Below are positions 56,119 to 64,000 of a stretch of DNA of 64,000 nt, piece by piece. Each line of letters starts with the position of its first letter. The first letter of the stretch is position 1. The notes under the pieces are model-generated. The model had not been told where the DNA came from. It did not search any database and saw nothing but the letters and a program-made list of their open reading frames with translations. The stretch spans positions 1-64,000 of the forward strand of contig JABXIQ010000012.1 of NCBI GenBank assembly GCA_013373015.1, read 5' to 3'. This stretch comes from Kangiellaceae bacterium (lineage in GTDB: Bacteria > Pseudomonadota > Gammaproteobacteria > Enterobacterales > Kangiellaceae). The position numbers were made by a program, and so were the translations under genes.

Positions 56119-56622
56119 ATGAAACGGAATCTATTATTTACATTGAGCCTTTTAGCAACAGTTCTAATCGTCGTTGCTTGTACTAGCGCTCCCAATAGAA
56201 CTCATCCAGAGAGTCGTGATTTACCGCAATACAGCTCGTTGGAGTATAGTGATAAAGGTCAGTTCATTGTGCAGTTGGCTCATAGCTTAATTGGAACTCC
56301 ATATCGTTATGGAGGCAGCACCCCTGAGCAAGGTTTTGATTGTAGCGGTTTAGTTTTTTTCACGCATATTAACGCGGGCGATAAGATTCCGCGCTCTTCA
56401 TTCGCGCAATTAGATGCCTCTAAACCTATTGACATTGAAGAGTTACAACCAGGTGATTTATTATTTTATCGCATCAACAGCAAACCCTCGCACGTTGGAA
56501 TCTATATTGGTGATAAGATGTTTATTCACGCGCCTTCTAGCGGTAAAAAAGTTAGCGTCGCATCAATGGATAATCCTTATTTTAAGCCTCGACTAATTCG
56601 TGCCGGTCGTTTATATCGTTAA
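56119..56622 (+). CDS. NlpC/P60 lipoprotein (murein endopeptidase, MepS-like)
   Basis: A 167-aa protein with a lipobox VVAC (Cys ~21), then the NlpC/P60 domain: YRYGGSTPEQGFDCSGLV with Cys75, SHVGIYIGDKMFIHA with His125 and His137. The Cys-His-His triad is intact. It probably cleaves D-Glu-mDAP or mDAP-D-Ala bonds in peptidoglycan at the outer membrane, as MepS/Spr does. Length is close to MepS (~162 mature). Transcribed just ahead of the GIY-YIG gene. Confidence 0.9.
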   Translation: MKRNLLFTLSLLATVLIVVACTSAPNRTHPESRDLPQYSSLEYSDKGQFIVQLAHSLIGTPYRYGGSTPEQGFDCSGLVFFTHINAGDKIPRSSFAQLDASKPIDIEELQPGDLLFYRINSKPSHVGIYIGDKMFIHAPSSGKKVSVASMDNPYFKPRLIRAGRLYR

Positions 56623-56651
56623 GTTTGCAATTGTAAAGGGAGATTGGTGTT

Positions 56652-56954
56652 ATGAGTAACCATCAACAATGGCACCTCTACATTTTGCGATGTGCTGACG
56701 ACACGCTTTATACAGGAATAACTTTAGATTTGGAGCGACGTTTTGAGGAACACAATTCTAATGGTCCTAAATGCGCCAAATATTTACGTGGCCGACAACC
56801 CCTTACAATGATCTACCATACGGAGTTTGATGATAAGTCAGCAGCATTAAAAGCAGAGCTAAAAGTTAAAAAATTAACCAAAGCGCAAAAAAAACTACTC
56901 GCATCTGGTAAACTAGTCATTAATGAAATAGCGGCCTCTAAAACTCATCATTAA
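56652..56954 (+). CDS. GIY-YIG nuclease-superfamily protein (YhbQ-like)
   Basis: A 100-aa single-domain protein. GIY-YIG motifs are WHLYILRCADDTLYTGIT (Y...LYTGIT), ERRFEEHN (Arg/His), and a late Glu (ALKAELKVKKL). The catalytic Tyr, Arg and Glu are in place. Homologues such as YhbQ act on damaged DNA in vitro; the role is otherwise unclear. AAAGGGAG precedes the ATG. The downstream metallopeptidase gene is 8 bp away. Confidence 0.9.
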   Translation: MSNHQQWHLYILRCADDTLYTGITLDLERRFEEHNSNGPKCAKYLRGRQPLTMIYHTEFDDKSAALKAELKVKKLTKAQKKLLASGKLVINEIAASKTHH

Positions 56955-56962
56955 CTTGTCCT

Positions 56963-57655
56963 ATGACCAACTCTTGTTTGGATATTGATTATCAAATTAT
57001 CCGCTCTCGACGTAAAACCGTTGCTATCATGATCAAAGATGGTTTGGTAGAAGTTAGGGCACCAAAAAGAACTCCCCAATATTGGATTGATGATTTTGTC
57101 CAACAAAAAAGGCAGTGGATTGCTAAGCAACTCAAAGAGCAAGCGATCAAAGAACGGCAGATATATCAGCTTAAAGATGGACAGTTGATCACCTTTTTAG
57201 GAGCTGAAAAAGTGGTGCGTGTCATTGCTGGTAAAAATACTGTTCTTTTATCTGCTGATGAACTTGTTATTAGCTGTCGAAAAGCTGAAGCTAAAAATGT
57301 ATTAAAAGTTTTTGATCAATGGTTGTTAGAGCAGGCCAAGTTACTTCTGCCTGCAAAGGTTGAGTCCTTGTCGTATGAACTTGCTGTTGAACATAAGCTA
57401 TCTAAAGTTATTTTCCGAAAGACAAAAACTAAATGGGGACATTGTACGGTTGATGGAGTCATTCAGTTAAACCAGTTAATACTGTTAGCGCCATTATTTG
57501 TAACTGATTACTTGATCATTCATGAATTATGTCATTTACGGCATATGAATCATTCTAAAGACTTTTGGAATATGGTCGAGGCTCATTGCCCTGGCTATGA
57601 AGATGCCGAACGCTGGATAAAAGAACATGGTCACAAGCTATGGTTTAAGGCTTAA
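56963..57655 (+). CDS. YgjP-like (DUF45/SprT-type) zinc metallopeptidase
   Basis: A 230-aa protein. The zinc motif HELCH is at 187-191 in DYLIIHELCHLRHMNHSKDF, with the third His in MNHSKDFWNMVEAH, typical of YgjP-like M48-related enzymes. The N-terminal segment (DYQIIRSRRKTVAIMI) and KTKTKWGHCTVDGVIQLN are the conserved family regions. The function in bacteria is unknown. It lies 8 bp after the GIY-YIG gene. Confidence 0.9.
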   Translation: MTNSCLDIDYQIIRSRRKTVAIMIKDGLVEVRAPKRTPQYWIDDFVQQKRQWIAKQLKEQAIKERQIYQLKDGQLITFLGAEKVVRVIAGKNTVLLSADELVISCRKAEAKNVLKVFDQWLLEQAKLLLPAKVESLSYELAVEHKLSKVIFRKTKTKWGHCTVDGVIQLNQLILLAPLFVTDYLIIHELCHLRHMNHSKDFWNMVEAHCPGYEDAERWIKEHGHKLWFKA

Positions 57656-57675
57656 TTCTCAGAATTGAATAAAAA

Positions 57676-57693
57676 GTAGCCTGTTTAGGCTAC
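57676..57693. other. Hairpin between the YgjP-like gene and trhO
   Basis: GTAGCC-TGTTTA-GGCTAC. The plus strand has no T run after it; the minus strand has TTTTT. No minus-strand gene precedes it, so its role is unclear; it may stabilise the 3' end of the upstream message. Confidence 0.35.
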
Positions 57694-57771
57694 ACAAATA
57701 GCTTAAAAGTCGTTACAATCACGTCCGAATTTTGCACTGGTTTTACGTTCCAGCAAGCGAGAGGTGAAAAA

Positions 57772-58818
57772 ATGAAACAATCAACTGCAAATCAAGCAGC
57801 TACTCAGGCTGTCTCTTTAAATAATGCAACAGAACAAGTTGTTGTCTGTGCCTTATACAAGTTCGTAACCCTAAATGATTATCAAGACAAACGTCAACCG
57901 TTGCTAGACGTTATGCTTGCAAATAATGTACGCGGTACTTTGTTATTAGCCGAAGAGGGCATCAATGGGACCGTCGCGGGTTCGCGTCAAGGGATCGATA
58001 CTTTATTGGCTTGGCTGAAATCAGATGTACGTCTTGCAGATTTGGATTATAAAGAATCTTACGATCAATCAATGCCATTCTATCGCAGCAAAGTAAAGCT
58101 GAAAAAAGAAATTGTGACTATGGGTGTTGAAGGAATTGATCCTAAGAAAGTGGTAGGGACATACGTAAAACCAAAAGATTGGAATGCGCTGATTTCTGAT
58201 CCTGATGTGATCTTAGTTGATACTAGAAACGATTATGAAGTGGAAATTGGTACATTCAAAGGCGCATTAAATCCAAACACTGAAACCTTCCGTGAGTTTC
58301 CTGATTATGTTAAAGATAATCTAAATCCTGAAAAGCACAAAAAAGTTGCCATGTTCTGTACTGGCGGAATTCGTTGTGAAAAATCAACAGCTTACCTAAA
58401 AGAGCAAGGCTTTGAAGAGGTTTATCATCTTGAAGGCGGTATTCTAAAGTATTTAGAAGAAGTTCCTCAGGAAGAAACCTTGTGGGAAGGCGAGTGTTTT
58501 GTATTTGATAATCGTGTTGCGGTTGACCATGACTTGCAAAAAGGCCAATACGATCAATGTCATGCTTGTCGTATGCCAATCCTCGAGCAAGATAAGCTAC
58601 ACGAAAAGTACGAAAAAGGCGTTAGCTGCCATCACTGTTACGATAAACAAACACCTGAACAGCGTCAGCGTTATGCAGAGCGTGAGCGCCAAGTGCAGTT
58701 GGCAAAGTCACGTGGCGAAGAACATATTGGCACGGAAGTGGTTGAAGCTATCAGTAAGCGTCGTGAGCAGAAAAAGGCATTTCGTGAACAACAGCGCGAA
58801 AAAAATACTGCTCAATGA
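57772..58818 (+). CDS. trhO: tRNA uridine(34) hydroxylase TrhO (YceA)
   Basis: A 348-aa rhodanese-domain protein that hydroxylates U34 of certain tRNAs as the first step to cmo5U/mo5U. Family regions are [37 protein letters not shown], the rhodanese active loop [11 protein letters not shown] (catalytic Cys196), and a C-terminal Cys-rich zinc-like part ([28 protein letters not shown]). GAGGTG precedes the ATG. It is followed by arfB. Confidence 0.94.
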   Translation: MKQSTANQAATQAVSLNNATEQVVVCALYKFVTLNDYQDKRQPLLDVMLANNVRGTLLLAEEGINGTVAGSRQGIDTLLAWLKSDVRLADLDYKESYDQSMPFYRSKVKLKKEIVTMGVEGIDPKKVVGTYVKPKDWNALISDPDVILVDTRNDYEVEIGTFKGALNPNTETFREFPDYVKDNLNPEKHKKVAMFCTGGIRCEKSTAYLKEQGFEEVYHLEGGILKYLEEVPQEETLWEGECFVFDNRVAVDHDLQKGQYDQCHACRMPILEQDKLHEKYEKGVSCHHCYDKQTPEQRQRYAERERQVQLAKSRGEEHIGTEVVEAISKRREQKKAFREQQREKNTAQ

Positions 58819-58836
58819 GCATAGGGAATTTGTACT

Positions 58837-59253
58837 ATGCCATTAATTATTTCGCGCAACGTACAAATTTCTGACCATGAAATTGAGTTAACGGCTATCC
58901 GTGCGCAAGGCGCGGGTGGTCAAAACGTTAATAAAGTCGCTAGTGCGATTCATTTACGGTTTGATCTTAAGCATTCATCATTGCCTGATTTTTATAAGCA
59001 ACGTTTGTTAGAGCTTAATGACTCAAGAATTAGTGCGGAAGGCGTGATTGTGATTAAAGCACAGTCTTTTCGAACTCAAGAGCGTAATAAAGATGATGCT
59101 CTAAAGCGCTTAAAAGCGGTGATTGTTAGGGCAGGGCAAGTTAGTAAAAAGCGCAAGCCGACAAAGCCAACCATATCGTCAAAAAGAAAAAGACTCGACA
59201 ATAAAAAGGCGCATGGTCAGAAAAAGACCATGCGCCGTAAAGTTGATTACTAG
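58837..59253 (+). CDS. arfB: Alternative ribosome-rescue factor ArfB (YaeJ)
   Basis: A 138-aa codon-independent peptidyl-tRNA hydrolase that frees ribosomes stalled on non-stop mRNA. The catalytic GGQ is at 27-29 within AQGAGGQNVNKVASAIHLRFD, and the basic C-terminal tail (KKRKPTKPTISSKRKRLDNKK) enters the empty mRNA channel in the family. The last codons carry a perfect 11-bp hairpin (59208-59236), unusual inside a coding region. The gene lies 18 bp after trhO, so the two may be cotranscribed. Confidence 0.95.
   Translation: MPLIISRNVQISDHEIELTAIRAQGAGGQNVNKVASAIHLRFDLKHSSLPDFYKQRLLELNDSRISAEGVIVIKAQSFRTQERNKDDALKRLKAVIVRAGQVSKKRKPTKPTISSKRKRLDNKKAHGQKKTMRRKVDY
59208..59236 (-). terminator. 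Intrinsic terminator of the minus-strand gene, inside arfB
   Basis: GGCGCATGGTC/GACCATGCGCC, a perfect 11-bp stem with a 7-base loop. On the minus strand it is followed by TTTTTATTG, so it suits the gene ending at 59309. On the plus strand it forms a hairpin in the last 15 codons of arfB without a T run. Confidence 0.7.
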
Positions 59254-59308
59254 ACACTACCCCTAGTGTATGACACCTAACTAGTAATCAACGCTTACTT
59301 TATAATCT

Positions 59309-59809
59309 TTATCGAGTAAGACTGCAAGCTTCAAGAGCTGGTTCGCTAAATACAGTTACACCTTCTTTACGAAAGCGTCTTTCTGGAGCTGTTCCGAAAG
59401 AGTAAGCTGTATAAGTTAATTGATTTCCATCTAATTTAGATGCGGTAATAATATTTCTTTTGTTTACTTCAAAGTTACTCATAAGTTGGTTCTGGCGTAA
59501 ATATTCGTCAATAATGATGCCGTTGTGCTCATCTATTTCATAATGGCCACTAGCTTCATCAACTACACGAAGTGTGTAATTTTTAACGATATCACCCGAT
59601 ATGCGATAATAGTGCATATTCCAAGTGACCTCTGTTGCTGAGACTGGTTGTATATCTAGGGTGAAAGGAATGGTTTCTGTTGGCGTGCCATTCGGATCAT
59701 CGTATAAACATTGTCCCTGCCAGAAGCCATGCCATTCTGGAAGAATATTGGCGTCTGCGCTTATTGAGCTTAAAAGTGCTAGGCTTACTAAGATTGACTT
59801 AACTTTCAT
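59309..59809 (-). CDS. Small exported protein with lipocalin-like G-x-W motif
   Basis: A 166-aa protein with a signal peptide (cleavage near SADA, ~residue 20). The mature part starts ILPEWHGFWQGQCLY, resembling the G-x-W-x-G start of calycin-type beta-barrels, and continues as alternating strands (TIPFTLDIQPVSATEVTWNMHYY, HYEIDEHNGIIIDEYL, NQLTYTAYSFG). Two Cys (QGQC and LEAC) could pair. Family unknown; the calycin link is inference. It lies directly downstream of the S8 protease gene on the same strand with an 18-bp gap, suggesting cotranscription. Confidence 0.68.
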   Translation of the reverse strand: MKVKSILVSLALLSSISADANILPEWHGFWQGQCLYDDPNGTPTETIPFTLDIQPVSATEVTWNMHYYRISGDIVKNYTLRVVDEASGHYEIDEHNGIIIDEYLRQNQLMSNFEVNKRNIITASKLDGNQLTYTAYSFGTAPERRFRKEGVTVFSEPALEACSLTR

Positions 59810-59827
59810 AAAAGATTGCCCCTTAAT

Positions 59828-61588
59828 TTATATGGTTATTGAAACTATTTCTGAACATTCAGAATTATCTGATTCACATACTTGATAACTATAGGTTCCA
59901 GAGGATACTGGGTCACTGTATTCGCCATCATTATCTGTACTGATTAACAGGCCACTGTCGCGATAAATATTAACGCTGTTTGATGTAAGGCCATTCCAAT
60001 TTAACGTAGCAACGGTTTGACCTTTTTGCTTTCTTTTGGCAACAGTCAGTTCGATACTGGTAACAGGTGGCTCAGAAGCACAGCCGTTTTGGTCAAGATA
60101 AGTTTTTGCGGCAAGAATTTGTGGTATGCCGAACCCATAGTAGATATCACGGCCTGAATCGCCTAAATCTTCAGCGGTCATATTCACAGCATCGCGAATT
60201 TGTTGGTTAGTACATTGAGGGTGATAACTCCAGACTAACGCTGCTGATGCTGCTGCATAAGGAGTGGACATCGAAGTGCCATAAACTTCTTGATAATCAC
60301 TATCCCAAGTTTTTACAGTGATAGTTGTGCCGAGGGTAGTTCTTAGGTAGGCGGCATCATCATCACGTAAGTTCAAGCTTGGAATGCTTGTTTGCCCTTC
60401 GTCAACTTCGCCATCTGAGTATCCAATAACAAATTGATCACCATGGACTAATGCTGCAAGGCCACCTGACTGCTCACAATTTTGTACTTCAGTGGTAACA
60501 TTACGACTTTGAGTTCCTGTTATTAAGCAGATATTGCCTTGAGCGGCAGGGCATAACGAAAGGCCATCGCCACAATCAACCACGATTGCTGTGACTTCGC
60601 CTGGTAAAGATTTACGTGTGGCTGTAGGCTCTAATTCAAAACCGTTAACCAACACATCTGCCTGCATTGTGATATTAGCGGTTTGAGTCGAGTATGCACC
60701 CAAGGTATACCAACCGGGTGCTACTAACTCTACATGTTCGTTAAATACTGAAAAGAAGGAGTGCTCTTTATCTTTATTGATAGAGCCTACACCTATAACA
60801 CTAGAATAAGCCGATGGGTAATTGATAGTGTTGTCACCGTTGTTACCGATAGCCGCGAAAATGAGTACGCCATTGTCATACGCTTGCTGAAAGGCGCGCT
60901 CTTCCGTGCGGCTCTCTAGAGCGTTACCAGCACTAATAGTTACAATATTTGCTCCTGCTGCTTGGCAGTTATCCAATGCCTTGATGTAGTTTGAAGCGTA
61001 GCGCTCCCAAATACTTAACATATGGATATTAATATGGTTGTTTGGCGCCACGCCAACAACGCCAACATTGTTATTCACTGAAGCAATTGCGCTGGTCATT
61101 AAAGTTCCGTGACCATTGGGGTCGATATTCCAGTCGCCTTGGCCGTTCATATTATTGCCGGCCATATCTTCGTGGGAGGCATCTAAGCCAGTATCAATAA
61201 CACAAACTCTTTGGTTGGAGGTCAAAGAGTCACTTACGAGATCGGCTTGTAGCATTGGAATGGCATAAGGAATGTTTTGTAGCAATAATTCCTTTTCTGC
61301 ATCAATTTCAATATATTCGATATTTGGATTATTTTGCAGATTTTGTACAGCGTTACCTGGCAATATTGCTGCAATCGCATCGTGTTTATTCAATTCTAGT
61401 TTGATTTCGCCACCCTGAGCTTTAATCGCGGCAACAGCTTTGGAATTTACTCCAGTCTTATATTTGATGATATAGCGTGCAAATTCAGGTTTAGATGCTG
61501 AGTGAGCGTTAGTTGAGTATACGCTTAACCCGGCAGCTAATATAAGAGAGCTCGCTATCTTGATTGAATGATTCTTCAAGAATTTCAT
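59828..61588 (-). CDS. Secreted subtilisin-like (S8) serine protease
   Basis: A 586-aa protein with a signal peptide (~1-31) and an I9-type propeptide (YIIKYKTGVNSKAVAAIKAQ, ~38-100), then the catalytic domain with Asp132 in CVIDTGLD, His160 in NGHGTLMTS and Ser439 in YGTSMSTPY. A PA-like insert (~335-415, VDCGDGLSLCPAAQGNICL) lies between His and Ser. The C-terminal ~85 residues form an Fn3-like domain. The propeptide and secretion signal fit an extracellular protease. It is located between a small exported protein and a CadC-like regulator, the latter a candidate controller. Confidence 0.93.
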   Translation of the reverse strand: MKFLKNHSIKIASSLILAAGLSVYSTNAHSASKPEFARYIIKYKTGVNSKAVAAIKAQGGEIKLELNKHDAIAAILPGNAVQNLQNNPNIEYIEIDAEKELLLQNIPYAIPMLQADLVSDSLTSNQRVCVIDTGLDASHEDMAGNNMNGQGDWNIDPNGHGTLMTSAIASVNNNVGVVGVAPNNHINIHMLSIWERYASNYIKALDNCQAAGANIVTISAGNALESRTEERAFQQAYDNGVLIFAAIGNNGDNTINYPSAYSSVIGVGSINKDKEHSFFSVFNEHVELVAPGWYTLGAYSTQTANITMQADVLVNGFELEPTATRKSLPGEVTAIVVDCGDGLSLCPAAQGNICLITGTQSRNVTTEVQNCEQSGGLAALVHGDQFVIGYSDGEVDEGQTSIPSLNLRDDDAAYLRTTLGTTITVKTWDSDYQEVYGTSMSTPYAAASAALVWSYHPQCTNQQIRDAVNMTAEDLGDSGRDIYYGFGIPQILAAKTYLDQNGCASEPPVTSIELTVAKRKQKGQTVATLNWNGLTSNSVNIYRDSGLLISTDNDGEYSDPVSSGTYSYQVCESDNSECSEIVSITI

Positions 61589-61738
61589 TTACTACCCCAA
61601 GTCTATTTTTTATAAATAATTATTCGCCCGATAATTAGGCTGGCTTGAGTATGAACAAATGTGATGAGATTGCTAGATAATCAACCTGAAGATTTCCTGA
61701 AGAATAAAAAATCCTTTTAAAAACAACTTGATATAGAG

Positions 61739-63406
61739 TTATTCAATGAGCGTGAAATCTAACTCATTAAATTGTTGTGGAGATATAATTAGGTGTTTCT
61801 CAATGCTATTTTGTAATTTTAATTGATTCGTTTTAAATTGATTAAGGAGCTCTACAAAGTCTGGTTCATCATGATATTTGCCATAAATATCAGTATATAA
61901 AAAAGAACGGTAGTCTGTGAATCCATTCTCTAATAGCTTTCTCATCCAAAATAGAAGTTGCTTTTTGTTCTCTGTGACAGCATAGAAATCACAGATATTA
62001 AGTATGTCACCAATCGAATCGGGTGACTCTTCTATAAAGGAAAGCATTTTTTTATGAGATTCTTCCATAGATGCTTTTAGCATTACAGGATCTTGTCCTG
62101 GCATACTTATAACTAAACTGGGGTATCTAAATTTTGAATAGTTACTATCAAGCTCCATGGCTGAGCGATAATTCTCGATAGCTTTTTTACGTTCACCCTT
62201 CAACAGAGCTAAGTGGCCAACCCACTCATAGCCCCAAGCGTCATCTGGAGCCCAATCGACCATGAAGTTACAGGATTTTTCAGCTGCATCTAAGTTTTTA
62301 AGCTTAATGTGCAATCTACATATACTGAATTGTATATACCGGTTTTGAGGAGCTAAACTTAAAGCTTTTTGATGCCATAAAACTGCTAAGTTATGATGGC
62401 CAAGGTTTATATAGTTTTCAGCCACTTGCACATAGGATAGAGGTTTGCGAGGAGCTGCTTTAACTTGTTTAAAAGCCAACATTAAGGATTCATGATAGTT
62501 CCCATCTAACCTTTCTAGGTATGAAAGGTTGTTTAATGACTGGGAATGATTTGAATGAATTGATAAAACTTTTCGGTATGCTTCTTTTGCTTCAGGGATT
62601 TTCTGAGCCGTATGATAAGAAATTGCTAATGCATGGTGTGTTTCATAAATATCAGGCCTCAAGCTTATTGCTTTTAATGCTGCTTGTTCTGCGGTATTTA
62701 ATAATTCAGACTTTTTTTCGAAGTGTTTATATCGCTCAGCTGATATATGAGCAACTCCGGTATAAGCTAAAGCATAGCCTGGATCAAGTTCAATTGCTTT
62801 TTCAAACTGCATTAAAGCAGCTCTATTAGAAGTTTCGGTACGACGATTGAGATAATCTTTACCATTAAAATAATAATTGCGTGCAGCTTCAATGGTTGAA
62901 TGTTTATCTTTATCGAAGTTAGTGACTGTTTCTTCTGCTTGTGGATTAGAAGACTGTTCTAATGTGCTACTAGAGCTATTAAAGTTAATTGAAATAAAGA
63001 TCAAAGCTATAACGCTTAGAGTATATGCAGTAATTTTAATTAGTAATTTTTGTTTATGCTTTTTTTGATTTTCTATGCTTATATCTTCAACCGTATGAAT
63101 CAAGCGATAGCCTTGACCACGGATAGTTGCAATATAAGTAGGTGACTTAGGATCATCACCCAATGCTTGGCGAAGTAGTTTTACTCTTTGTTGAATTGTG
63201 TCATCGCTAACAACTTTATTTTCCCAAACTTGTTGTATCAGCTGTTGATTACTAACAATTGCGGGTGCATTTTTGCATAAGACCAATAATAGTTTGAAGG
63301 AAAGTAAAGGCAAAGCAATTGGCTGACCACTTCGTGATACGCTTGAAGTGGCCTCGTTAATTTCTAAGTCATTGATTTTACAGCATACAGATTGAAGGTG
63401 ATTCAT
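61739..63406 (-). CDS. CadC/ToxR-like membrane regulator with TPR sensor domain
   Basis: A 555-aa one-component regulator. The N-terminal winged HTH of the Trans_reg_C type (~8-105, SRSGQPIALPLLSFKLLLVLC, VVSDDTIQQRVKLLRQALGDD, YIATIRGQGYRLIH) precedes one transmembrane helix (~125-145). A periplasmic TPR domain follows (~170-480, with repeats such as ALMQFEKAIELDPGYALAYTG). The architecture is common in marine gammaproteobacteria next to exported enzymes. It lies upstream of the S8 protease on the same strand and may control it. Confidence 0.9.
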   Translation of the reverse strand: MNHLQSVCCKINDLEINEATSSVSRSGQPIALPLLSFKLLLVLCKNAPAIVSNQQLIQQVWENKVVSDDTIQQRVKLLRQALGDDPKSPTYIATIRGQGYRLIHTVEDISIENQKKHKQKLLIKITAYTLSVIALIFISINFNSSSSTLEQSSNPQAEETVTNFDKDKHSTIEAARNYYFNGKDYLNRRTETSNRAALMQFEKAIELDPGYALAYTGVAHISAERYKHFEKKSELLNTAEQAALKAISLRPDIYETHHALAISYHTAQKIPEAKEAYRKVLSIHSNHSQSLNNLSYLERLDGNYHESLMLAFKQVKAAPRKPLSYVQVAENYINLGHHNLAVLWHQKALSLAPQNRYIQFSICRLHIKLKNLDAAEKSCNFMVDWAPDDAWGYEWVGHLALLKGERKKAIENYRSAMELDSNYSKFRYPSLVISMPGQDPVMLKASMEESHKKMLSFIEESPDSIGDILNICDFYAVTENKKQLLFWMRKLLENGFTDYRSFLYTDIYGKYHDEPDFVELLNQFKTNQLKLQNSIEKHLIISPQQFNELDFTLIE

Positions 63407-63417
63407 TTACAGAGCGG

Positions 63418-64000
63418 CTATTTGAGCCATTGGTCGCAATAATGCAGTAATTCTTCAGTAGTTTGCCAATTTATGCAAGCATCTGTTATAGACTTTCCAT
63501 AGATTAATGGCTCACTCATTGATTGACTTCCTTCAATTAAATGGCTCTCTAGCATTAGGCCAATAATATTTGAGTTTCCTGCTACTCTTTGTTGTACTAG
63601 ATCCTTAAAGACTAAAGGCTGTCTTGTGTAGTCTTTGTTAGAGTTGCCATGGCTACAATCTACAATAATATTATTGGTTAATTTTTTACGCTTTAATTGT
63701 TCAATACAATCAAAAACGGATTGAGAGTCATAGTTCGGTTTCTCTCCGCCCCGTAATATTATATGCGAATAAGGATTACCTTTAGTACGAAGCAAAGCGG
63801 TTTTGCCATTATTATCAATGCCGATAAAACTGTGTGGTGATTGGGCTGATATCATGGCATTAATCGCAACATCTAAACCACCATCTGTTCCATTCTTAAA
63901 ACCAACAGGCATAGATAAGCCTGATACCATTTCGCGGTGTGTTTGGGATTCTGTGGTACGCGCGCCAATTGCTGCCCAGCTAATTAGATCACCGATATAC
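63418..64000 (-). CDS. DAHP synthase, class I (partial, 5' end beyond the window)
   Basis: The C-terminal ~193 residues of 3-deoxy-7-phosphoheptulonate synthase, the first step of aromatic amino acid synthesis. Family segments are ISWAAIGARTTESQTHRE, VGFKNGTDGG, HIILRGGEKPNY, DCSHGNSNKDY and LMLESHLIEGSQ, matching the E. coli AroF/AroG/AroH type. The frame stays open to the right edge, so the start lies outside; the internal ATG at 63930 is not the start. Which isoenzyme (and thus which feedback inhibitor) it is cannot be told from the C-terminus. It ends 11 bp before the CadC-like gene. Confidence 0.93.
   Translation of the reverse strand, partial: YIGDLISWAAIGARTTESQTHREMVSGLSMPVGFKNGTDGGLDVAINAMISAQSPHSFIGIDNNGKTALLRTKGNPYSHIILRGGEKPNYDSQSVFDCIEQLKRKKLTNNIIVDCSHGNSNKDYTRQPLVFKDLVQQRVAGNSNIIGLMLESHLIEGSQSMSEPLIYGKSITDACINWQTTEELLHYCDQWLK

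Overview
The window looks like chromosome from a marine, AT-rich (about 40% GC by eye) gammaproteobacterium. The housekeeping genes (dbpA, trxB, rapA, a very E. coli-like lrp, ftsK-lolA-rarA-crcB-serS, srkA, trhO, arfB) are gammaproteobacterial in sequence and partly in order. The abundance of exported peptidases, a large TonB receptor and Tat-exported enzymes resembles Kangiella/Aliikangiella-type proteolytic marine bacteria. That genus-level guess is inference from general resemblance, not a database result. No rRNA, tRNA, CRISPR array, prophage or intact insertion sequence was seen.

Layout. 1-6.7 kb: dbpA, trxB, rapA and a DUF1801 gene on the minus strand, then a cold-shock gene with a long leader. 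6.7-10.5 kb: a membrane LytTR regulator divergent from a secreted PDZ-alpha/beta hydrolase and an Ere/ChaN-like exported protein, then (minus) an exported Nudix-like protein and a small ORF broken by an in-frame stop. 11.2-19.6 kb: ald divergent from lrp with a candidate Lrp box between them, then the conserved block ftsK, lolA, rarA, crcB, serS. 19.7-23.4 kb: a TonB-dependent receptor and a decayed IS3-family transposase remnant. 23.4-29.2 kb: a likely peptide or amino-acid catabolism cluster holding a membrane-anchored amidohydrolase, a 7TM-AraC regulator, a MarR regulator, an atypical M19 dipeptidase and a DUF5694 protein. The MarR gene and the dipeptidase share a promoter overlapped by a perfect palindrome. 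29.2-32.2 kb: RluA-type pseudouridine synthase, a protein methyltransferase-like gene and a DAO-family oxidase.

32.4-38.1 kb is the most unusual part. A coupled two-gene unit encodes a 183-aa protein and a 728-aa protein that may be TULIP/P47-like, with a Gly/Ala/Ile-rich membrane-active segment and a C-terminal set of CxxC pairs. It is followed by a TPR-transmembrane sensor flanked by two small exported Cys-containing proteins. 38.2-47 kb: assorted accessory genes (GNAT, GGDEF, DUF4407, Tat-exported aldo/keto reductase, beta-lactamase fold, MFS plus a Cys-cluster HTH regulator). 47-59.3 kb: M3 oligopeptidase lipoprotein, lipocalin, a 26-aa membrane peptide, FemAB-like, DUF502, SulP, SrkA, NlpC/P60, GIY-YIG, YgjP-like, TrhO and ArfB. 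59.3-64 kb (minus): small exported protein, S8 protease, CadC-like TPR regulator and the 3' part of a DAHP synthase gene cut by the window edge.

Two terminators for minus-strand genes lie inside the 3' ends of the convergent plus-strand genes (arfB and the TPR gene), so convergent units are tightly packed. Functions come from motif and family recognition by reading; no searches or structure predictions were run.
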